The position numbers and the translations under genes are program-made. Below the pieces are notes generated by a model. That model searched no databases, was not told where the DNA came from, and saw only the letters and a program-made list of their open reading frames with translations. From contig JALWGO010000196.1 in the NCBI GenBank assembly GCA_027038805.1, forward strand, positions 1 through 9,972: a stretch of 9,972 nt of DNA, written 5' to 3'. This document shows positions 5,684 to 9,972 of this stretch, one piece after another; within the stretch, counting starts at the first letter, position 1; the number at the start of each line of letters is the position of its first letter. This DNA comes from Thermoprotei archaeon (GTDB lineage Archaea > Thermoproteota > Thermoprotei_A > Sulfolobales > WANQ01).

Positions 5684-6139
5684 GTGCATGAATGGAGTCT
5701 TGCCTCGGGAGTAGTTCTCACCTTGAAGAAGATTATGGATGAAAAGGAGGCTAAAGGTGTTAGAGAGGTAAGAGTTGTTGTCGGCGAATTATCTCAAATA
5801 GACAAGGATATTCTAAGAGACGCCATAATCACTTTAAGTGAAGAAGAGTTGGGCAGTAAGGTAAATGTCGTGATTGAGGAGGAGAAGGCTAGGCTTAAAT
5901 GCAATACGTGTGGATATGAGTTTGGTTTTAGTGAAGCCTTTGAACAGTTGAAGAGAATCTTTTGCCCAGACCTAAAACCTGGGGAGGAATGCGAGAATCC
6001 TGTACACTATGTACCTGAGCTAGTTTCAACTTATATTCGCTGCCCAAGATGTGGTAGCCCCGATATAGAGATTGTTGCTGGTAGGGGTGTCTGGATTAAA
6101 TCGGTTGTACTCGAACTAGAAGAAGGTGGGAAACAATGA
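5684..6139 (+). CDS. hypA: NiFe-hydrogenase nickel-insertion protein HypA
   Basis: HypA carries nickel to the large subunit of NiFe hydrogenases, working with HypB. The start is fixed by the invariant N-terminus MHEWSLA, whose amino terminus and H2 (with E3) ligate nickel. It begins with GTG, 12 bp after the hxlB stop. The zinc domain has CNTC (C73, C76) and, after a long spacer, CPRC (C120, C123), followed by GSPDIEI and GRGVWIKSV, as in thermococcal HypA. The stretch HYVPELVSTYI before the second pair is also archaeal in type. At 151 residues the protein is longer than usual (about 113 in bacteria, about 139 in Thermococcus). The extra part is a loop at about 91-106 with two more cysteines (C94, C103). 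The gene overlaps the next ATPase gene by 4 nt (ATGA), which agrees with the known HypA-HypB complex. Confidence 0.93.
   Translation: MHEWSLASGVVLTLKKIMDEKEAKGVREVRVVVGELSQIDKDILRDAIITLSEEELGSKVNVVIEEEKARLKCNTCGYEFGFSEAFEQLKRIFCPDLKPGEECENPVHYVPELVSTYIRCPRCGSPDIEIVAGRGVWIKSVVLELEEGGKQ
6125..6130 (+). promoter_or_regulatory. Shine-Dalgarno sequence of the HypB-type gene
   Basis: GGTGGG lies inside the last codons of hypA, 5 nt before the ATG at 6136. It supports translation of the ATPase by coupling across the ATGA overlap. Confidence 0.55.
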
Positions 6140-6945
6140 GCTCAATTATTGATCCTAGACTCGAAGCTATTAAGAAACAGTTCTCAAAGGTAGACTATGT
6201 CCTCCTAGTTGGAAGCGGTAAAGGTGGTGTTGGTAAGAGTGTAACGGCTGCAACTATAGCCTTGCTATTATCCTCTAAGGGTTATGCTGTAGGACTACTA
6301 GACCTAGACCTCCATGGATCAGTTATACCAACTATATTTGATATAGAGGGCTATGAGCCTGAGGAGAGTAAGGAGGGACTAGTACCACCAGTTATTATTG
6401 GAGTAAAGGTTATGAGCCTTGGCTTGTTTGCTAAGAATAGACCAGTACCTATTCACGGCAAGAATAAGAGAGATGCTATAACCGAACTACTGGCAATAAC
6501 CAAGTGGGGGGAACTTGATTTTCTTATAGTAGACTTGCCTCCAGGCACTGGTGATGAAGTAATAGCTTCATCGACTCTTATACCCGTTGAGAGAGAAGCC
6601 TTAGTTATAATGACTCCTTCAGCTTTAGCAAGAGTTGTTGCTAGTAGAACCATATTATTGCTCAGGGATTTGCGGGTTAGGATAATGGGGTTAGTAGAGA
6701 ATATGGCGTACATGAAGGTAGACGGTAAAACAATATATCCTCTAGGCAAGCCCGTAGGAGAAAAACTTGCCAGAGAACTACACGTCCAATACCTGGGTAT
6801 GCTGCCCTTTGATCCCTCCCTATCTATGGCTATTGATGAGAAGAACCCGGAGAAGCTCATGGAGACATTGTTTGCTAGAAGTGTTGATGAAATAATAGTA
6901 CCCGTAGTAATAGGAAACCGTGAGATACTAGTCTCTAAGAGTTGA
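6136..6945 (+). CDS. hypB: Mrp/MinD-type P-loop ATPase, probable archaeal HypB
   Basis: This 269-residue SIMIBI-class ATPase has a deviant Walker A GSGKGGVGKS (26-35, with both K29 and K34), LLDLDLHG (54-61, D56 and D58) and a Walker B region IVDLPPGTGDE (131-141). It would normally be called Mrp/NBP35 (Fe-S carrier). However, the CPxC motif of those carriers is absent: ENMAYMKVDGKTIYPLG stands where ENMSYF-CPxC is expected, and the protein has no cysteine at all. In Thermococcus kodakarensis an Mrp-type ATPase encoded next to hypA serves as HypB, using ATP instead of the GTP of bacterial HypB. The 4-nt overlap with hypA here strongly suggests the same role. No His-rich nickel store is present. 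The stop overlaps a TTG that could start the aldolase gene. Confidence is high for the fold and good for HypB function. Confidence 0.85.
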   Translation: MSSIIDPRLEAIKKQFSKVDYVLLVGSGKGGVGKSVTAATIALLLSSKGYAVGLLDLDLHGSVIPTIFDIEGYEPEESKEGLVPPVIIGVKVMSLGLFAKNRPVPIHGKNKRDAITELLAITKWGELDFLIVDLPPGTGDEVIASSTLIPVEREALVIMTPSALARVVASRTILLLRDLRVRIMGLVENMAYMKVDGKTIYPLGKPVGEKLARELHVQYLGMLPFDPSLSMAIDEKNPEKLMETLFARSVDEIIVPVVIGNREILVSKS

Positions 6946-6950
6946 TCAAC

Positions 6951-7541
6951 ATGAACGCAGAGGAAATAGCTGAAGCTAGGAGACAGTTAGCTGAGGCAAT
7001 GAGGCTTCTATACAATAGGGGTCTAATTAATATTCGCGGAGGAAACGCTAGCATAAAGATTAGTGAGACAGCTTTTCTCATAACACCAAGCGGGTTACCT
7101 AAACACGACTTGAAGCCCGATGACATGGTTATAGTATACTTTGACGGTAAGTGGACGGGTAAACATAGACCTTCCATAGAGTATAGGATGCATGCTGAAA
7201 TCTACAGGAATAACCCCGAGGTTAAGGCAGTAGTACACGCCCATAGCCCTCTTACACTAATAGTGGGTGAACAAGGCTTCGACATAGAGCCATACGAGTA
7301 TGTAGAAGCATACTATGCCATAGGAGACTGTGTTGGAAGAATAGAAAGACTCCCACCAGGCTCAGTAGAATTAGCAAAACGTGTCGGAGAAGAGGCGAAG
7401 AAGTGCCGTGTTCTAATCCTATTAGGCCACGGAGTTATCGCTGCAGCCAAAAACATCTATGAGGCTATAGACGCGCTAGAAGCCCTAGAGGATCTAGCAA
7501 AAATAATATTATATCGCAAGATATATAGCGTATCAAAATAA
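6951..7541 (+). CDS. Class II sugar-phosphate aldolase (L-fuculose-1-phosphate aldolase-like)
   Basis: This zinc-dependent aldolase/epimerase-fold protein (PF00596) cleaves a ketose phosphate, typically to DHAP and an aldehyde. Visible motifs, numbered from ATG 6951: phosphate-binding GGNASIK and TPSG (about 30-48), catalytic glutamate in PSIEYRMH (E77), zinc ligands HAH (H96, H98) and the third zinc histidine in LLGHGVIA (H160). The 196-residue length fits archaeal FucA-like enzymes. The sugar substrate is not certain: relatives act on fuculose 1-phosphate, 5-deoxysugar phosphates or methylthioribulose 1-phosphate, and archaeal versions have been proposed as lactaldehyde or DHAP producers. 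Start: GAGTTGAT just upstream resembles a Shine-Dalgarno sequence 4 nt before ATG 6951. A TTG at 6942, overlapping the hypB stop, would add three residues. This is the last gene of the hxlB operon. Confidence 0.85.
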   Translation: MNAEEIAEARRQLAEAMRLLYNRGLINIRGGNASIKISETAFLITPSGLPKHDLKPDDMVIVYFDGKWTGKHRPSIEYRMHAEIYRNNPEVKAVVHAHSPLTLIVGEQGFDIEPYEYVEAYYAIGDCVGRIERLPPGSVELAKRVGEEAKKCRVLILLGHGVIAAAKNIYEAIDALEALEDLAKIILYRKIYSVSK

Positions 7542-7563
7542 GCATATCTAGATATGCTTTTCT
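7540..7563 (+). terminator. 20-bp perfect palindrome with T run at the operon end
   Basis: AAGCATATCT followed directly by its inverse AGATATGCTT (7540-7559) overlaps the TAA stop of the aldolase gene and runs into TTT. It may form a terminator-like cruciform or hairpin for the four-gene operon, or a symmetric protein site. TCTAGATA is also repeated directly at 7547-7554 and 7561-7568. Confidence 0.5.
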
Positions 7564-7610
7564 AGATACGAATCCTACTATTTTCTCGGGGATAAACACG
7601 AGTACTATAC

Positions 7611-7618
7611 CCTTTATC
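7611..7618 (+). promoter_or_regulatory. Possible TATA box of the AAA ATPase gene
   Basis: CCTTTATC ends 25 bp before the TTG at 7643. This is almost the same spacing as TTTTTATC before the phosphatase ATG at 3135. If used, the mRNA would be leaderless from TTG. The box lies within codons that appear to encode the conserved N-terminus of the protein family, so the assignment competes with an upstream start. Confidence 0.3.
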
Positions 7619-7642
7619 AATAGACGTATAGAACTAGAACTA

Positions 7643-8983
7643 TTGGAGAAAGAGTATAGGAAACCAGGATTCAGTTTAATAATAGTCTATGGTAGAAGAA
7701 GAATAGGGAAAACTAGACTATTATCAGAATGGATTAGGGATAAGAGAGGAATATACTATATAGCTTCGCAGCTATCATATAAGCAGTTATCAGAAGAGTT
7801 CTCAACCCTTATAGGAAGAGAGCTAGGAATATGGACTCCTAACGATATAGTTGAAGCAATAGTAAGAATAGCCGTAGATAAAAGAAACAATAGAATTGTA
7901 GTAGTCTTAGATGAGTTTCAATACATAGTTGAAGCGGACCCCTCAATAGTCTCAAGGCTTCAAAAAGCAATAGACACAATTCTAACTAATACAAGCGTAA
8001 AACTAGTTCTCAGTGGCTCAGCTGTATCGTTCTTCGAGAAACAATTACTAGGATACAAGAGCCCATTATTCGGCCGGAGAACAAGTAGCATAAAGTTAAA
8101 GCCCATAAGGTTTCCGCAAGCCCTAGGATTCTTCAATAAAATGAGTATAGAAGACTCCATTAAGGGATACAGCATACTCGGAGGAACTCCAGCCTACCTA
8201 AAATACGCATACAACAAGGAAAACATAGATGAACTACTCTATGAAATCCTATCACCCGGAAGTTATTTGTTAACGGAAGCAGAAGACTTTCTTAGACAAG
8301 AGGTAAGAGAGCCTAGAACCTACATGGCTATACTAAAAGCTCTAGCAGACGGATATAACCGGTCATCGGAAATAGCTAATATTATCGGAGTTGATCCTAG
8401 AACCATGAACCACTATATAGGTATTCTACGGGAGCTAGAAATAATAGCGTACCGTAGACCCTTAGGCTTTAAGAAGAAGAGCAGACTATACTTTACCGAC
8501 AACTACTTCCACTTCTGGTTCAAGTATATTATAAGGAATAGAGGACTAGTAGAAGCAGGCTACGTTAAAGAAGCAGTAGAAGCCGTAAAAGAAACTCTAG
8601 ACCAATACGTTGCAAAGGTATTCGAGCTAATAGTAGAGCAAACAATACCCGAGCTATACCACATGGGAATACTAAAGACAAAGCCTGTGGAAGCCGGGAA
8701 GTGGTGGCATAGAGGACTCGAAATAGACATAATAGTACGAGACCCTGGGAAATCCACAACATTCATAGAAGTAAAATGGAGTAACCTCTCTAGAAGCAGT
8801 ATACGAGGAATAATCAATAAGCTAGAGGAAAAGGCTTCACATACAGGGCTTGTATCACCCATAAACTACTATGTCGTTATAGCGAAAGCCGTTGGAGGCT
8901 CGGAAGACGCTATCATCGAAGTAGATGAGAACAAGTATACAGTAGACTTCATGAAAGCAATAGAGAAGCTTGAGAGCAAGTAA
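7643..8983 (+). CDS. Archaeal STAND/AAA-type ATPase with C-terminal DUF234 (nuclease-like) domain
   Basis: This 446-residue ATPase belongs to the COG1672 group that is expanded in hyperthermophilic archaea. From TTG 7643: Walker A YGRRRIGKT (16-24), Walker B IVVVLDEFQYI (85-95), a sensor-like LSGSAVSF (123-130), the family-typical LFGRRTSSIKLKPI (142-155) and GGTPAYLKYA (180-189). A winged-helix region follows (about 225-272: AILKALADGYNRSSEIANIIG, then TMNHYIGILRELEII). The C-terminal DUF234 region has HRGLEIDIIV and TFIEVKWS, giving E360, D362, E376 and K378, the layout of a PD-(D/E)XK core. The role of such ATPases is poorly known; defence, mobile-element or regulatory roles are proposed. 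The start is odd: the expected N-terminal F-x-N-R-x-x-E-L motif is encoded in frame at 7613-7639, upstream of the TTG, with no ATG, GTG or TTG before it. It is a separate unit from the aldolase operon and ends 7 bp from the convergent ABC gene. Confidence 0.85.
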   Translation: MEKEYRKPGFSLIIVYGRRRIGKTRLLSEWIRDKRGIYYIASQLSYKQLSEEFSTLIGRELGIWTPNDIVEAIVRIAVDKRNNRIVVVLDEFQYIVEADPSIVSRLQKAIDTILTNTSVKLVLSGSAVSFFEKQLLGYKSPLFGRRTSSIKLKPIRFPQALGFFNKMSIEDSIKGYSILGGTPAYLKYAYNKENIDELLYEILSPGSYLLTEAEDFLRQEVREPRTYMAILKALADGYNRSSEIANIIGVDPRTMNHYIGILRELEIIAYRRPLGFKKKSRLYFTDNYFHFWFKYIIRNRGLVEAGYVKEAVEAVKETLDQYVAKVFELIVEQTIPELYHMGILKTKPVEAGKWWHRGLEIDIIVRDPGKSTTFIEVKWSNLSRSSIRGIINKLEEKASHTGLVSPINYYVVIAKAVGGSEDAIIEVDENKYTVDFMKAIEKLESK

Positions 8984-8990
8984 GATTGTA

Positions 8991-9770
8991 TTAAACAGGC
9001 TTTAATGGCACAACTATCAGCCCTAGCTGCGGATCCCTATATACTTTTATTCTAACCCGGTAGGTATTAACAATGTTTTCCGGCGTTATAACCTCCTCGG
9101 GAGAGCCCAGTGCTATAATCCTACCCTTGTCTAAGAGAATGGTTTTATCAGAATACTTGGCCGCGATCCACAGCTTATGAGTGGTTATAATTGTTACAAG
9201 GTTTTCCCTTAAAGTAATCTCTCTTAAAAGCTCCATAGACTCTAACTGGTATCGTAGATCCAAGTGGGCAGTAGGTTCATCTATTAAGAGGACCTTGGGC
9301 TCTTGTACTAGCAGTCTAGCTATTAGAACACGTTGGAGTTCACCACTACTCAATTGATCTAGTCTACGATCGGCTAGATGAGATATATCGAGCTTTGATA
9401 AGACGTCTTCTATAACTCCTAGATCCTCTTCTTTCTCTATTAATGAGAGTAGATGAGTATGAGGATAACGAGCTGTAAGCAGGTAGTCTAGTACTGTTGC
9501 ATTAAATCCCTCACTTACATAAGTAGACGAGTAAGCAATCCTTTTAGCCACTTCTCGTGGACTAAGCCTCCATAAATCAACTCCATCAACGTATACAACT
9601 CCCTTCCTAGGCTTTAATAGCCTAGCAATAATCTTTAGCAAGGTGGTCTTACCAGCACCATTAGGACCAATAATGCTGGTCAGCTCTCCTTCACTAGTCT
9701 CAAAAACTATATTCCTTAAAGCTGGAGTAGAATCATAGTAGAATTCTACATCCATTACCCGTAGCTTCAC
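8991..9770 (-). CDS. ABC transporter ATP-binding protein, FecCD/BtuCD-type (iron-siderophore or cobalamin uptake)
   Basis: This 259-residue nucleotide-binding subunit works on the cytoplasmic face of a type II ABC importer. Walker A is GPNGAGKTT (35-43), the signature is LSSGELQR (140-147, a mild variant of LSGGQ), Walker B is VLLIDEPTAHLD (160-171) and the H-loop is TTHK (H198). The FPFTVLD-like FNATVLDYLLTARYPH (89-104) is typical of FepC/FecE/BtuD proteins. The Q-loop is unusual: where IAYVPQ is expected, the protein reads IAYSST (78-83), so the conserved glutamine is missing. The GTG start overlaps the permease stop (GTGA), and a GAGGATGAGGGG purine tract lies 6 nt upstream on the minus strand, supporting this start over the ATG five codons later. 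The transported compound (iron chelate, haem, cobalamin or similar) cannot be told from this subunit alone. Confidence 0.9.
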   Translation of the reverse strand: MKLRVMDVEFYYDSTPALRNIVFETSEGELTSIIGPNGAGKTTLLKIIARLLKPRKGVVYVDGVDLWRLSPREVAKRIAYSSTYVSEGFNATVLDYLLTARYPHTHLLSLIEKEEDLGVIEDVLSKLDISHLADRRLDQLSSGELQRVLIARLLVQEPKVLLIDEPTAHLDLRYQLESMELLREITLRENLVTIITTHKLWIAAKYSDKTILLDKGRIIALGSPEEVITPENIVNTYRVRIKVYRDPQLGLIVVPLKPV

Positions 9771-9972
9771 CGCGTACCCCTCATCCTCTTAACCAATAGG
9801 TAGGCAAAGAATGGGGCACCAATCATACTCGTTATAGCACCCACTGGTATACCACTAATACCAGTAGAAAATGATAGTATCCTTGCAATAATATCGGACA
9901 ATAATAATACGAGGCCACCTATAACAGCAGATAATGGGATGACAACCCTGTGATCGCTTCCAACAAGAAACC
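9767..9972 (-). CDS. FecCD-family ABC permease, C-terminal fragment (5' part outside window)
   Basis: On the minus strand the frame is open from the window edge to a TGA at 9767-9769, giving the last 67 residues of a permease. The sequence VGSDHRVVIPLSAVIGG, then a transmembrane stretch LVLLLSDIIARIL, then GIPVGAITSMIGAPFFAYLL and a basic end KRMRGTR matches the conserved C-terminus of FecCD/BtuC permeases. The DHR motif and the G-P-x-G-A-x-T-x-x-x-G-x-P-F-F block are diagnostic. It overlaps the ATPase gene by 4 nt, so the two form one operon. The solute-binding protein gene would be expected beyond the right edge. Confidence 0.9.
   Translation of the reverse strand, partial: FLVGSDHRVVIPLSAVIGGLVLLLSDIIARILSFSTGISGIPVGAITSMIGAPFFAYLLVKRMRGTR

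Noticed and set aside
6453..6860. 135-codon open frame on the minus strand inside the HypB-type gene
   Set aside because: The plus-strand gene there has clear Walker motifs and operon context; the antisense translation has no recognisable domain.
6942..6950. TTG at 6942 as the start of the aldolase gene
   Set aside because: It adds only three residues (MIN). The ATG at 6951 has GAGTTGAT at suitable spacing, although the TTGA overlap means the TTG cannot be excluded.
8560..8862. Two minus-strand frames inside the AAA ATPase gene
   Set aside because: They are shadows of the C-terminal DUF234 coding region, with no independent start signal.
1..9972. CRISPR array, insertion sequence or integrated element
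   Set aside because: No regularly spaced repeats, transposase-like protein, terminal inverted repeats or attachment-site tRNA were seen; the genes look like ordinary crenarchaeal chromosome.

Overview
The window looks like chromosome from a hyperthermophilic crenarchaeon (Thermoproteota, class Thermoprotei, most likely a Desulfurococcales-type organism). The signs are heavy AGA/AGG and ATA codon use, GTG and TTG starts, A/T-rich boxes 25-30 bp ahead of starts that imply leaderless or near-leaderless transcripts, 4-nt gene overlaps, and archaeal versions of several families: TRAM protein, Thg1-like protein, Mrp-type HypB, 6-phospho-3-hexuloisomerase and DUF234 ATPase. The order-level placement is inferred from protein character, not from a search. 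I found no tRNA, rRNA, CRISPR array or insertion sequence, and no gap between genes exceeds 300 bases.

Left part (1-2400). A TRAM-domain gene runs off the left edge on the minus strand. Divergent from it is a plus-strand group: a small GNAT-like protein (COG2388/NATD1 type), a Thg1-like 3'-5' RNA polymerase, and a CPBP/CAAX-type membrane protease that follows after 16 bp with a good Shine-Dalgarno sequence.

Middle part (2400-4840). An unrecognised 192-residue protein with its own promoter is followed by a SerB-like HAD phosphatase, whose real start is probably an internal ATG with leaderless geometry. A minus-strand regulator with two helix-turn-helix regions overlaps the phosphatase tail to tail by 17 nt.

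Central operon (5063-7541). Four tightly packed genes encode 6-phospho-3-hexuloisomerase (hxlB), the nickel chaperone HypA, an Mrp/MinD-type ATPase that fits the archaeal form of HypB, and a class II sugar-phosphate aldolase (FucA-like). Sugar-phosphate metabolism and NiFe-hydrogenase maturation are therefore transcriptionally linked. The operon faces the double-HTH regulator across 223 bp that carry repeat pairs suitable as operators. It ends in a near-perfect 20-bp palindrome followed by T residues.

Right part (7600-9972). A DUF234-type AAA ATPase with a PD-(D/E)XK-like C-terminal motif has an unusual 5' end: its conserved N-terminal motif is encoded upstream of the only standard start codon. 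Converging on it are an ABC ATPase of the iron-siderophore/cobalamin type and the C-terminal end of its FecCD-type permease, overlapping by 4 nt. No obvious defence island or new multigene system is present. The most notable items are the Thg1-like protein, the mixed hxlB-hypA-hypB-fucA operon, the start of the AAA ATPase, the altered Q-loop of the ABC ATPase, and the repeats in the regulator/operon spacer.
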